Source of the DNA: an uncultured Collinsella sp.
GTDB lineage: Bacteria; Actinomycetota; Coriobacteriia; Coriobacteriales; Coriobacteriaceae
DNA: 30,822 nt
Direction: 5' to 3'
Assembly: GCA_900548815.1 (NCBI GenBank)
Contig: URLR01000020.1
Coordinates: 1 to 30,822 of the forward strand
This document shows, one piece after another, positions 7,452-15,780 of the stretch. A program made the position numbers and the translations under genes. The notes beneath the pieces were generated by a model. The model searched no databases and was not told the DNA's origin. It saw only the letters and a list, made by a program, of their open reading frames with translations. Position 1 is the stretch's first letter, and every line of letters begins with the position of its first letter.

Positions 7452-8804
7452 ATGGCATTCAACGACTTGATCGCCCAGAAAATAAAGGACTTTGAACAGC
7501 AGGGGGTTCCGCAGGTCTTTGAGCGAGACCTTGATCTAGGAAACCCACAGGAGCCAAAGCGCGACAACATCGTAAATGTGATTGTGGGGGCCCGCCGTTG
7601 TGGAAAGACGTATCGCCTGTATCAGGAGATGCGGCGGCTTCAGAGCCGGGGCGTCGAGCTTGACCGGATGCTTTACTTCAATTTTGAGGATGAGCGCTTG
7701 CGCCCGTATGAGCCATCGCTGCTGGCGGACGTGCTCGACACGTTCTATGCGCTGTATCCTGCTGCTCGAACCGAGGGCGCTTACATTTTCTTTGACGAGA
7801 TCCAGGAAATTCCCGAATGGGGTGCGTTTCTGCGGCGTGTAGTCGATACGGAGAAAGCGACCGTTTACGTGACGGGATCTTCTTCTAAGATGCTGTCCTC
7901 AGAACTTAAGAGTGAGTTCAGGGGCCGTTCTCTTGTAAGAGAGCTTTTTCCATTGAGTTTTTCGGAATACGTCCGATATAAGACGGGGAGCGTTCCGGAG
8001 CCGGATGCGCCCTCTTCCCCGAGCGATGCAGCGTTGCTTCGACATCATCTGATCGGATATCTTGAACGAGGGGGATTCATCGCGACACTTGAGCAGACGC
8101 CCGCGGACGCGATTCAGCTGCTACAGGAATATGCTTCGCGAACGGTCGCCATGGATGTCGTTGAGCGCTACGACGTCAAGAACCCTCGCCTGGCCTCACT
8201 GTTCCTGACGCGGTCTATGGCATCTTCTGGACGAGAACTGTCAGTGAACAAGGTGTACAACGAGTTCAAGAGCAGACAGATACCCGTTAGCCGAAATTCG
8301 CTCAGCGACTTACTCGAGTATTACGAGGATGCCTACCTGTTGTTTTCGGTGCCGGAGTTCACACGTTCACTTGCAAATAATACGCGGTCTGCGTCTAAGG
8401 TCTACGCTGTCGATCCTGCGATGTTTGGAGCATTCTCTCCTGCATCGGCATTGGACCAGGGCCAGAGGCTCGAGACCGCAGTGTTCAACGCGCTAAGAAG
8501 AAGGACTTCCGCGGTGGGGATCGGATCGGTCTGTCGCCTGCTGATCAAAGAGAAGAGCAAAAGCCATGAGGTGGACTTTGTGGCTGGGGACGCACTTCTC
8601 ATGCAGGCTTATAGCCTGATTCAGGTGAGTGCGGATATGGCAAACGAGAAAACGCGCGAGCGCGAAATTGCCGCGCTTGATGCCTCGATGGCCCAGTTCG
8701 ATCTTGGCGAGTCGGCAATCGTTACCATGGATGAACAGACCGATATTTCATGCGAGCACGGTGTGGTCCACGTTGCGCCCGCATGGAAGTGGCTCCTTGC
8801 CTAA
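7452..8804 (+). CDS. AAA-family ATP-binding protein, DUF4143 type
   Basis: A 450-residue protein with the AAA_14 plus DUF4143 architecture. Visible: Walker A GARRCGKT (46-53), Walker B YIFFDEIQEI (111-120), the sensor segment VTGSSSKMLSSEL, the family hallmark FRGRSLVRELFPLSFSEY, and a C-terminal nuclease-like DUF4143 part (about 330-450) with EVDFVAGD. Members are widespread, patchily distributed and of unknown function; the C-terminal domain resembles PD-(D/E)XK folds. GGAG lies 4 nt before the ATG, inside the right arm of a palindrome. Base composition is less GC-biased than clpB and codons such as AGA and ATA are commoner, consistent with horizontal gain. A truncated relative is present near 22500. 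It is a single gene. Confidence 0.88.
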   Translation: MAFNDLIAQKIKDFEQQGVPQVFERDLDLGNPQEPKRDNIVNVIVGARRCGKTYRLYQEMRRLQSRGVELDRMLYFNFEDERLRPYEPSLLADVLDTFYALYPAARTEGAYIFFDEIQEIPEWGAFLRRVVDTEKATVYVTGSSSKMLSSELKSEFRGRSLVRELFPLSFSEYVRYKTGSVPEPDAPSSPSDAALLRHHLIGYLERGGFIATLEQTPADAIQLLQEYASRTVAMDVVERYDVKNPRLASLFLTRSMASSGRELSVNKVYNEFKSRQIPVSRNSLSDLLEYYEDAYLLFSVPEFTRSLANNTRSASKVYAVDPAMFGAFSPASALDQGQRLETAVFNALRRRTSAVGIGSVCRLLIKEKSKSHEVDFVAGDALLMQAYSLIQVSADMANEKTREREIAALDASMAQFDLGESAIVTMDEQTDISCEHGVVHVAPAWKWLLA

Positions 8805-8833
8805 TCATCTATGGACCTGTGGGGTCAGGACCT

Positions 8834-8877
8834 CCTGGCTCCCTCATCACGGTTGGGGAGCACCTTGCTGCGCCAGG
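8834..8877. other. Nested inverted repeats between convergent genes
   Basis: CCTGGC (8834-8839) pairs with GCCAGG (8872-8877), and inside it GCTCCC (8838-8843) can pair with GGGAGC (8856-8861). There is no T-tract, so termination is only a guess. It fills the gap between the ATPase stop and the convergent gene ending at 8878. Confidence 0.3.
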
Positions 8878-10374
8878 CTAGTCCTGGGCTTTGATACTCG
8901 GCAGCAGGATCTGCGCGAGGTAGTCGGTTTCGAGCTTAGTGGCACCATCGGCCTTGCCGTCTTTACCCACCAGGTCGTTCTTGATCTGGCTATACGTATA
9001 ACGGTTGCCGGTCGTAAGCTCGACAAGCTCAATGGCCGTGTCCATGGGGTAGGTTGACACGGGGTTCTGCGTCCGTCCGTTGATGGTCTGGGGCACCACG
9101 TACGGATAGACGGGGCCGCTGGCGTAGACGGTATAACCGTTGCCTAGATTGGCCGCACCCAAAACCGTATCGCCTTCATCGGGCGTAAAGCTCTCGCCCT
9201 CGCGCACCGCGACGAGCGTCACGAGCGGCGTATTGGCGTCGTCGCTCAGATAGATGCATAGCGTGCTTCCGTTTTGCCAAGTTGCGACCTTGCCGTACCA
9301 CTCGACGGGAATATCGAGCTGGTAGAGGTCGGTTGCCTTGTGGCGAGCGTCAGCATCACGGGACGCCTGTGCCTTTTGCGCGCTCACGGCATTGACGGCG
9401 GCGTCGCGCCGCGCGGTTGCTGCCTGCTGGAGCACTTTGGCAGCCGCGGCGGAGCTCGCACCGCCCTCCTCGGCATACTTGGCGGCGGCATCGATCTGGT
9501 CGTCAGTCACCGTGTCGGCCGAAGGCACCTTGAACTTAAAGGTAGCCTGGGCACTTAAATCCTGTCCATCGCTCTTAACGGTGACCTGCGTCTTGGTGGT
9601 CGGGACGGTATAGATGGTGCCGTCGGCCGCGATGGGGGAGGCGGCGATGGAGAGCGTGTAATCGCCGGGCAGCAGTTTGATGCCGCGGCCGTGCTCGTCA
9701 ACATAGAGCGTTTCGCTCACGGAGGAGCCGTCAGAATCCTGACCGCTCACCTGTACGGGAATCTTGGAGCCAGTGGAACAGTCGAGGCCCGCGGCATGCA
9801 CGCCAATCTGCACCGACATCATCGTGTGGGCATTGGCGGCGACAGCGGCAGCCTGCTCTCGCTGATATCCGTTCCAGGCAGCATAGCCTGCACCGCCGGC
9901 GACGAGCGCGACGGCCACGACACCGGCGACCATCAGATTGCGGCGCTTGGGCGACATCTTGCGATGGCGAACCTCGGCCTCGCGTGCCGAGGGAACGGAT
10001 GGTAGGGGAATATCGCCCATGGCGATGGTCTCGTCCACGGCTGGTGCGGAACCCAGGCCAGGAAGCTCGCGGGTCAGCGAATCCTCGGCCGGTAAGCTGT
10101 CGAGCAAGACGGTTTCCTCGCCCGTGTCGGATTCGGGCTGGTTGCCGGCCTCGCTTTCGGTGTCTTCGTGATCTGCCTCATCCTCGGCAGGCTCAACGTC
10201 GCCTGCATCCTGATCATCGGATTGCGCCTCGGTTTCCGGCTCATCCTGCACATCAACGCCCGAATCGTCAAACGCAATCTCATCGAGTGAAATCCGGTCT
10301 AAGCTCTCCAAGGCCTCAGCGCAAGCTTCTGCATCTTGGGCCGCATCCTCTTGGCCCATCGTCTCATCTTTCAT
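8878..10374 (-). CDS. Single-pass membrane protein with acidic cytoplasmic tail, unknown function
   Basis: No known family recognised. The 498-residue product has about 140 N-terminal residues very rich in Asp/Glu, ending in a basic RHRKMSPKRRN patch. Next is one hydrophobic segment (LMVAGVVAVALVAGGAGYAAW, about 147-167), then about 330 residues expected outside the membrane. The outer part has an Ala-rich, helical stretch (about 290-345; AAAAKVLQQAATARRDAAVNA) between two likely beta-rich regions. The positive-inside rule puts the acidic tail in the cytoplasm. The layout resembles coriobacterial envelope proteins with a charged tail, but no catalytic motif is visible. Start at 10374 follows a GGGGG stretch 4 nt upstream; ATG at 10359 is an alternative. 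Confidence 0.7.
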   Translation of the reverse strand: MKDETMGQEDAAQDAEACAEALESLDRISLDEIAFDDSGVDVQDEPETEAQSDDQDAGDVEPAEDEADHEDTESEAGNQPESDTGEETVLLDSLPAEDSLTRELPGLGSAPAVDETIAMGDIPLPSVPSAREAEVRHRKMSPKRRNLMVAGVVAVALVAGGAGYAAWNGYQREQAAAVAANAHTMMSVQIGVHAAGLDCSTGSKIPVQVSGQDSDGSSVSETLYVDEHGRGIKLLPGDYTLSIAASPIAADGTIYTVPTTKTQVTVKSDGQDLSAQATFKFKVPSADTVTDDQIDAAAKYAEEGGASSAAAAKVLQQAATARRDAAVNAVSAQKAQASRDADARHKATDLYQLDIPVEWYGKVATWQNGSTLCIYLSDDANTPLVTLVAVREGESFTPDEGDTVLGAANLGNGYTVYASGPVYPYVVPQTINGRTQNPVSTYPMDTAIELVELTTGNRYTYSQIKNDLVGKDGKADGATKLETDYLAQILLPSIKAQD

Positions 10375-10505
10375 ATATCCCCCAAGCTCAATATCGGGAC
10401 AACACTGTACCCAAAAACAGAGTCATATAGAGCTGTCAGGCGATTGGAAATCTGATTTTATCTGTGCGAGAGGTTTTGAATATATGCGTGGATGCGCGTA
10501 ACAAC

Positions 10506-10545
10506 AAAAAGCCCCCGGAAAGCGGACAAATCGCTTTCCGGGGGC
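10506..10545 (-). terminator. Rho-independent terminator (minus strand)
   Basis: Perfect 14-bp arms (10511-10524 and 10532-10545) with a 7-nt loop, followed on the minus strand by five Ts (10506-10510). It lies 70 nt beyond the stop of the membrane protein gene at 10616-11623 and ends the TetR/membrane protein transcript. Confidence 0.9.
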
Positions 10546-10615
10546 ATGCAATACGTTGCATTGCGCGGAGTCGGCCAGGCGGCTTCACATTCAAGCGGCG
10601 TTTGCGTCAGGCGCG

Positions 10616-11623
10616 TTACTCGGCGTGAGCGTAATCAACCTTGGCGCGGCGAGCGGTAGCCTTCTCCCAATCGCTGGTGCCCTCAAAGACATCCTGCTTG
10701 TAGGGATTGCGACCGAGCTTCTTGGCGCGGTAGGCGATGTAGATGATCGCGGCGACGTTGGCGACCAGTGCGGCGATCGAGACCGCGGTAGCGGCGCCGG
10801 GGTCGAGCGTGGAGTGGGTCACAAAGATGGACTCCTCCTGGAAGTACGGGAACACCTGGGCAAACATGCACCAAATGGCCAGCGTAAAGGCGCGGTTCTG
10901 GATCCAGCCGCCCTTGTTCCAGATAAAGGCGGCGACGGTGGGCGCCAGCAGCAGCGCAAAGCCGCAGAACCAGGAGTGGGTGGGCAGGCAGTTGTAGGTG
11001 TAGCAGAAGTTCCAGATATCGTAGGCGATGATGTAGACCCAGGTCATATCGGGCCACAGCATGTCGGTCTGGTCCTCGGAGGCGTAGACGCTCCACCAAC
11101 CGGTCATGCAGAATATGTTGATGATACCGGCGATGCCGTTGAACACGTTGTTCCAGCCGGCCAGCTGCGTGGCGCCCTCGGAGGTGACCCAGGTGGACTG
11201 GCCCAGGACAAAGAAGTGATAGGCGCTCTCGAAGTCGGACACGACGGCGATCATGATGTTGATGGCGACGATCACAAACGGCCATGCGCGGAACCAATGC
11301 GCCTTGCCAATCTTGCCCCACTGGTACTTAATGGCAATGAAGCCCCAGCAACCGGCCAGCGCCGCGTATACCTTGGCGTAGTGGAACCAGCTGTTCTGGT
11401 ACACATGGGTGGGGTTGGTGAGCGCCCACTCGGCACCCTGCGAGACGCCGATGGCGATGGCGACGCAGTAGATGGTCATGGCCAGCGGAGCCACGCCAAA
11501 GATGATTGCCGCGCCCAGCTTGGTGCGGCGGCCGACCTCGTTGAGCACGATCAGGCCAATAAAGACCATGGCCCAGCCGGCCCAGTGGATAAGGGTATCG
11601 CTACCCCAAACATCGAACAGCAT
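10616..11623 (-). CDS. Polytopic membrane protein, DUF5692-like
   Basis: A 335-residue integral membrane protein with about nine hydrophobic segments, rich in Trp and Phe, e.g. IHWAGWAMVFIGLIVLNEVG near the N-terminus and AVSIAALVANVAAIIYIAY near the C-terminus, then a soluble basic tail. I associate it from memory with the DUF5692 family, whose function is unknown; this is a moderate-confidence match. The ribosome site AAAGGAGAG precedes the ATG. It lies 63 bp downstream of the TetR gene on the same strand, the gap holding a 7-bp GC hairpin (11642-11669), and is followed by a strong terminator, so the two probably form an operon. A transporter or sensor role under TetR control is plausible; no substrate can be named. 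Confidence 0.75.
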   Translation of the reverse strand: MLFDVWGSDTLIHWAGWAMVFIGLIVLNEVGRRTKLGAAIIFGVAPLAMTIYCVAIAIGVSQGAEWALTNPTHVYQNSWFHYAKVYAALAGCWGFIAIKYQWGKIGKAHWFRAWPFVIVAINIMIAVVSDFESAYHFFVLGQSTWVTSEGATQLAGWNNVFNGIAGIINIFCMTGWWSVYASEDQTDMLWPDMTWVYIIAYDIWNFCYTYNCLPTHSWFCGFALLLAPTVAAFIWNKGGWIQNRAFTLAIWCMFAQVFPYFQEESIFVTHSTLDPGAATAVSIAALVANVAAIIYIAYRAKKLGRNPYKQDVFEGTSDWEKATARRAKVDYAHAE

Positions 11624-11686
11624 GCTGCTCTCCTTTCACACGCCCGCGGCCCCTCTTCTGATCGCGGGCAGTTTGGCCAAATGTCG

Positions 11687-12349
11687 TCAGTTCTGGGGCT
11701 TGCGCTCCGGATACTTGGCGGTATAGCCCTCGATGTGGAGTGTCGAGGCGATGATTTCCTTGACCGTCTCGTCGGGCACATCGGGGTGCGTGCGGATATA
11801 CATCAACAACCCCATGATGAGGGTGTAGAACGTCTCGTAGACATGGTCGATGCGTAGCTCATGATGGGCGGCAAAATCCACCACGGTGGTGTCGCAGATA
11901 TACTGCGCCACACGCTGGACCACGTTGTGCAAAAAGCCGCCGTAGAGCGCGCCGCTGCTTGAGGTGAGCGTACTCGGCAGCTCGTGGCCGCTGACGACCA
12001 GGCGCTTAAAGAGCGGGGCGACGGTGTCGAGTGCGCCCTCGATATCACCGACGGTGCGGTTGGCATTCCACTGCTCGAGCTCGGAGATAAAACCGTCGAT
12101 CGCCTCGTCCATGACGGCGGTGACGGCGGCGTCCATGTCGGCGAAGTAGTGGTAGAACAGCGAGCGCGTGCAGCCGGCTCGCTTGGTCACGGCCGATACC
12201 GATAGGTGGGACACGCCCAGCTCGGAGCTTACGGTGCGCACGGCGGTGAGGATCTCGCGACGGCGTTCGTCGCCCGTCAAGCGCTTTGCCGCGCTGTCGG
12301 ATGCGGGGACGGCATTGACCGCAGAGGTATCTGCTGTGTTGTTGCCCAT
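11687..12349 (-). CDS. TetR-family transcriptional regulator
   Basis: A 220-residue TetR-type repressor. The N-terminal HTH spans about residues 30-75 (REILTAVRTVSSELG, then VSAVTKRAGCTRSLFYHYF, the typical recognition helix with the YHYF ending). The remainder is a helical ligand-binding and dimerisation domain with no assignable ligand. I chose ATG 12349 because AAAGGCGG lies 7 nt upstream; the ATG at 12367 has no ribosome site. It is the first gene of a probable operon with the membrane protein gene downstream, and it diverges from the large Fe-S flavoprotein gene. Two similar palindromes in the shared promoter region are likely its operators. Confidence 0.9.
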   Translation of the reverse strand: MGNNTADTSAVNAVPASDSAAKRLTGDERRREILTAVRTVSSELGVSHLSVSAVTKRAGCTRSLFYHYFADMDAAVTAVMDEAIDGFISELEQWNANRTVGDIEGALDTVAPLFKRLVVSGHELPSTLTSSSGALYGGFLHNVVQRVAQYICDTTVVDFAAHHELRIDHVYETFYTLIMGLLMYIRTHPDVPDETVKEIIASTLHIEGYTAKYPERKPQN

Positions 12350-12408
12350 GCGTTTGCCGCCTTTCATCCGTTTGAGCCTGACCGTTCGCCTAACAGTCTT
12401 GAATATTG

Positions 12409-12446
12409 TTGACGGTTCGTCAATACTGTTTTTGACACAATGTCAA
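12409..12446. promoter_or_regulatory. Two TTGAC-N5-GTCAA palindromes, likely TetR operators
   Basis: TTGACGGTTCGTCAA (12409-12423) and TTGACACAATGTCAA (12432-12446) share five-base arms and five-base spacers, with centres 23 bp apart. They lie between the divergent tetR and flavoprotein genes. The second also contains a TTGACA that could be a -35 box for the rightward promoter. The match of spacing and sequence suggests cooperative binding of a dimeric repressor controlling both directions. Confidence 0.7.
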
Positions 12447-12539
12447 CTAATGGCGGGTGAACGGCATGGGGGCATGCCCGGCCTGCAAAAAAGAGGGGTG
12501 CCGCGGTCTCGCCGGGCTGTGGCAAGAGAAGGGACAACC

Positions 12540-15317
12540 ATGATTCTCAACGGACCGGGGATTAGCTACACCGAGCCCGACATCGGTTCGGAGTTCGTGC
12601 CGCCGCTGCCGGAGCATCCGCGCGAGGCCATCGTCAAGCTGTGCGAGCACTGCACCAACCGTCTGCTGCATCGCGATGAGCTGCTGGGCTACGAGTACTG
12701 GTCGTTTGCCGAGGCCGCGACTGACGAGCAGGCCGAAGTGCTCTGCAAGATGAAGATGCGCCGTCCCTATACGCTGCCCGAGATGGTCAAGCTCACCGGC
12801 ATGCCCGAAGCCGATATCGAGAAGATGCTCGACGATATGAGCTACACGGGCCTGCTCGAGTACAACTGGGAAAACCCCGAGCGCGCCAAGCAGTGGGTGC
12901 TGCCCATGCTGGTGCCGGGTTCCGCTGAGTTTCTCAACATGCGCGTGAGCCAGCTCGAGGAGCACCCGGTCTATGCCAAGTTCTTTGAGCAGGCGTCCAA
13001 GGGACCGCTGTCCAAGGCCACGCCGATGGTGCCGCCCGGTGGTGCCGGCATCGGCATGCATGTCATTCCGGTCGAGAAGGCTATCGATGCCGCGAGCACG
13101 TCGGTGCCGATCGAGCATATCGAGCATTGGCTCGACAAATACGATGGCAAATATGCCGCTAGCACCTGCAGCTGCCGCGCGAGCCGTCGCGTGATGGGTG
13201 AGGGCTGCGCCGACGACCCGGCCGATTGGTGCATCGCCGTGGGCGATATGGCCGACTACGTGGTCGAGACCGACCGCGGCCATTACGTGACGCGCGACGA
13301 GGTTTACGACATCCTGCGCCAGGCCGAGGACAACGGCTTTGTGCACCAGATCACCAACATCGACGGCGAGAACAAGATCTTCGCCATCTGCAACTGCAAC
13401 GTCAACGTGTGCTATGCCCTGCGCACCTCGCAGCTGTTCAACACGCCCAACCTGTCGCGCTCGGCCTATGTCGCCAAGGTCGAGAAGGACAAGTGCGTGG
13501 CCTGCGGTCGCTGCGTTGAGGTGTGCCCGGCCGGTGCCGCCAAGCTCGGCCAGAAGCTCTGCAGCAAAAAGGCCGGCGGACAGGTGCCCGAGTATCCGCG
13601 CCAGGAGCTGCCCGATGCCACCAAGTGGGACCACACCAAGTGGTCGCCCAACTACCGCAACGATAACCGTATCGAGACGCACGAGTCCGGCACCGCGCCC
13701 TGCAAGACGGCTTGCCCCGCGCACGTTGCCGTTCAGGGCTATTTGAAGCTCGCGGCTCAGGGTCGCTATGACGAGGCCCTAGCACTCATTAAGCGCGAGA
13801 ACCCTCTGCCCGCTATCTGCGGCCGTGTGTGCAATCGCCGCTGCGAGGATGCCTGCACCCGCGGCCGTGTGGACGCCGCCGTGGCCATCGACGAGGTCAA
13901 GAAGTTCATCGCCCAGCGCGATCTGGATGCCGCGACCCGCTATGCCCCGCCCGTGGTGACGCCGACGCGCGCTGGCGGCTTCGACCAGAAGATCGCCATT
14001 ATCGGTGCCGGTCCGGCCGGCCTGTCCTGCGCTTTCTACCTGGCCGAGAAGGGCTACAAGCCCGTCGTGTTCGAGAAGAACGAGCGCCCGGGCGGCATGC
14101 TCACCTATGGCATTCCCAGCTTTAAGCTGGAGAAGGACGTTATCGAGGCCGAGGTCGAAGTTATTCGCCTGATGGGTGCCGAGTTCCGCTATGGCGTGGA
14201 GGTCGGTCGCGATGTGACGCTCGACGAGCTGCGCGCGCAGGGCTTTAAGGCCTTCTACGTTGCCATTGGCTGCCAGGGCGGCCGCCTTGCGGGCATTCCG
14301 GGCGAGGGTGCCGAGGACGTGACCGTGGCCGTCGACTTCCTTCGCGAGGTTAACAGCGGCAAGATCGATTCCCTGTCCGGCCGCACCATTGTGGTGGGCG
14401 GCGGCAACGTGGCTATCGATGTCGCGCGCAACGCCTGCCGTCTGGGTTCCGAGCACGTTGAGATGTTCTGCCTGGAGAGCGATGCCCAGATGCCTGCCAG
14501 CGAGGAGGAGCGTCGCGAGGCCATTGAGGATGGCGCGCACATCAGCTGCGGATGGGGCCCCAAGGAGATTCACCTGGACGAGGCCGGTCGCGTGTGCGGC
14601 ATCACCTTCAAGCGCTGCACGCGTGTCTTTGACGACGAGGGCCGTTTTGCGCCCGAGTACGACGAGAACGATCTGCGCCGTGTCGATGCCGACCGTGTCG
14701 TCATGTCGATTGGCCAGTCCATTGTGTGGGGCGACCTGCTGGCTGGCTCCAAGGTGGAGCTCGGCCGCGGCCAGGGCGCCCTGGCCGATCCCCAGACTTA
14801 CCAGACCGCCGAACCCGACATCTTTGTGGGCGGCGACGTCTACACCGGCCCCAGCTTTGCCATCGATGCCATTGCCGCCGGCCACGAGGCTGCCGTGTCC
14901 ATCCATCGCTTTGTGCAGCCGGGCTCCACGCTCACCATCGGCCGCAACCAGCGCCGCTACACCGCGCTCGACCGCGACGATGTCGTGATCGAGAGCTACG
15001 ACAACGCGAGCCGCGAGGTTGCGCATGTGGACCGCGAACGCGAGAAGGCTGCGCCGTTTAGCGAGTATGTTGAGACCTTTACCGAGGAGCAGGTGCGCGC
15101 CGAGACCGCCCGCTGCCTGGGCTGCGGCGCCTCGATCGTCGACCCCAACAAGTGCATCGGCTGCGGCCTGTGCACCACCAAGTGCGCGTTCGACGCCATC
15201 CATCTGGATCGCGACCGCCCCGAGTGCTCCACGATGGTCAAATACGAGCAAAAGCTTCCAAGCCTGGGCAAGTACGCGCTCAAGCGCGCCATCAAGATTA
15301 AGTTTGGTCGCAAGTAA
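12540..15317 (+). CDS. Multi-domain Fe-S/FAD/NAD(P) oxidoreductase (GltD-like)
   Basis: A 925-residue cytoplasmic electron-transfer flavoprotein. N-terminal part: Cys pair CEHC (35, 38), a winged-helix-like stretch (PYTLPEMVKLTG), then a Cys-rich region (CSC at 210-212, ICNCNVNVC) and a ferredoxin motif CVACGRCVEVCP (319-329). Middle: a GltD-type Fe-S domain (C388, C392, C427, C431, C435, C439), the FAD-binding IIGAGPAG (487-494) and the NAD(P)-binding VVGGGNVA (618-625). C-terminus: CLGCG (859, 862) and CIGCGLCTTKC (872-882). It probably moves electrons between NAD(P)H and ferredoxin or a dedicated acceptor. ATG 12540 follows AGAAGGG; the open frame extends upstream to 12168 but that part overlaps tetR antisense and the operators. 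hypA lies 34 nt downstream. Confidence 0.88.
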   Translation: MILNGPGISYTEPDIGSEFVPPLPEHPREAIVKLCEHCTNRLLHRDELLGYEYWSFAEAATDEQAEVLCKMKMRRPYTLPEMVKLTGMPEADIEKMLDDMSYTGLLEYNWENPERAKQWVLPMLVPGSAEFLNMRVSQLEEHPVYAKFFEQASKGPLSKATPMVPPGGAGIGMHVIPVEKAIDAASTSVPIEHIEHWLDKYDGKYAASTCSCRASRRVMGEGCADDPADWCIAVGDMADYVVETDRGHYVTRDEVYDILRQAEDNGFVHQITNIDGENKIFAICNCNVNVCYALRTSQLFNTPNLSRSAYVAKVEKDKCVACGRCVEVCPAGAAKLGQKLCSKKAGGQVPEYPRQELPDATKWDHTKWSPNYRNDNRIETHESGTAPCKTACPAHVAVQGYLKLAAQGRYDEALALIKRENPLPAICGRVCNRRCEDACTRGRVDAAVAIDEVKKFIAQRDLDAATRYAPPVVTPTRAGGFDQKIAIIGAGPAGLSCAFYLAEKGYKPVVFEKNERPGGMLTYGIPSFKLEKDVIEAEVEVIRLMGAEFRYGVEVGRDVTLDELRAQGFKAFYVAIGCQGGRLAGIPGEGAEDVTVAVDFLREVNSGKIDSLSGRTIVVGGGNVAIDVARNACRLGSEHVEMFCLESDAQMPASEEERREAIEDGAHISCGWGPKEIHLDEAGRVCGITFKRCTRVFDDEGRFAPEYDENDLRRVDADRVVMSIGQSIVWGDLLAGSKVELGRGQGALADPQTYQTAEPDIFVGGDVYTGPSFAIDAIAAGHEAAVSIHRFVQPGSTLTIGRNQRRYTALDRDDVVIESYDNASREVAHVDREREKAAPFSEYVETFTEEQVRAETARCLGCGASIVDPNKCIGCGLCTTKCAFDAIHLDRDRPECSTMVKYEQKLPSLGKYALKRAIKIKFGRK

Positions 15318-15351
15318 GCAGCCATAACGGGAACGACGGAAGGAATTAAAA

Positions 15352-15780
15352 GTGCACGAGCTCGGAATCGTCTATCACATCATTCGCGATGTTGAGAATG
15401 TGGCGCGCGCTCATGGCGTGCGTCGCGTTTCGAGCGTCACGCTGCTGCTGGGCGAGGTCTCGGGCGTCGTCCCCGATCTACTACTCGACGCTTGGCGCTG
15501 GGCGGCGGATAAAAAGCCTATCACGCAGGGCGCGGAGCTTATCGTGGAGCCTGTCGAGGCCGTGACGCATTGCGAGGCGTGCGGCCGCGACTACGCGACG
15601 GTCGAGCACGGCAAGACTTGCCCCCATTGCGGCAGCGGTGAAACATACCTGCTGCAGGGCCAAGAGGTAATGATCAAACAGATCGAGACCCCCGACGAGG
15701 ATCCGGCAGACGCTGTCCCCGACGGTCCTTCCGACGCCCCCGATGCCGTCGACGCCGCCAACCCTCTCCACATCGCCTAA
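15352..15780 (+). CDS. hypA: Hydrogenase maturation nickel metallochaperone HypA
   Basis: A 142-residue HypA/HybF protein, which delivers Ni(II) to the [NiFe]-hydrogenase large subunit with HypB (and to urease in some species). It begins MHE, with His2 and Glu3 forming the Ni site, and has the zinc ribbon C74-x2-C77 and C90-x2-C93. The body matches the usual ~115 residues; an extra C-terminal tail of about 28 residues is rich in Asp, Pro and Ala (DEDPADAVPDGPSDAPDAV). It starts at GTG 15352 behind AAGGA. It is probably co-transcribed with the upstream flavoprotein; no hydrogenase subunit or hypB is in the window. Confidence 0.93.
   Translation: MHELGIVYHIIRDVENVARAHGVRRVSSVTLLLGEVSGVVPDLLLDAWRWAADKKPITQGAELIVEPVEAVTHCEACGRDYATVEHGKTCPHCGSGETYLLQGQEVMIKQIETPDEDPADAVPDGPSDAPDAVDAANPLHIA

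Noticed and set aside
12168..12539. N-terminal extension of the flavoprotein to 1049 residues
   Set aside because: It runs antisense through tetR and the operator region, has no ribosome site, and the ATG at 12540 has AGAAGGG.
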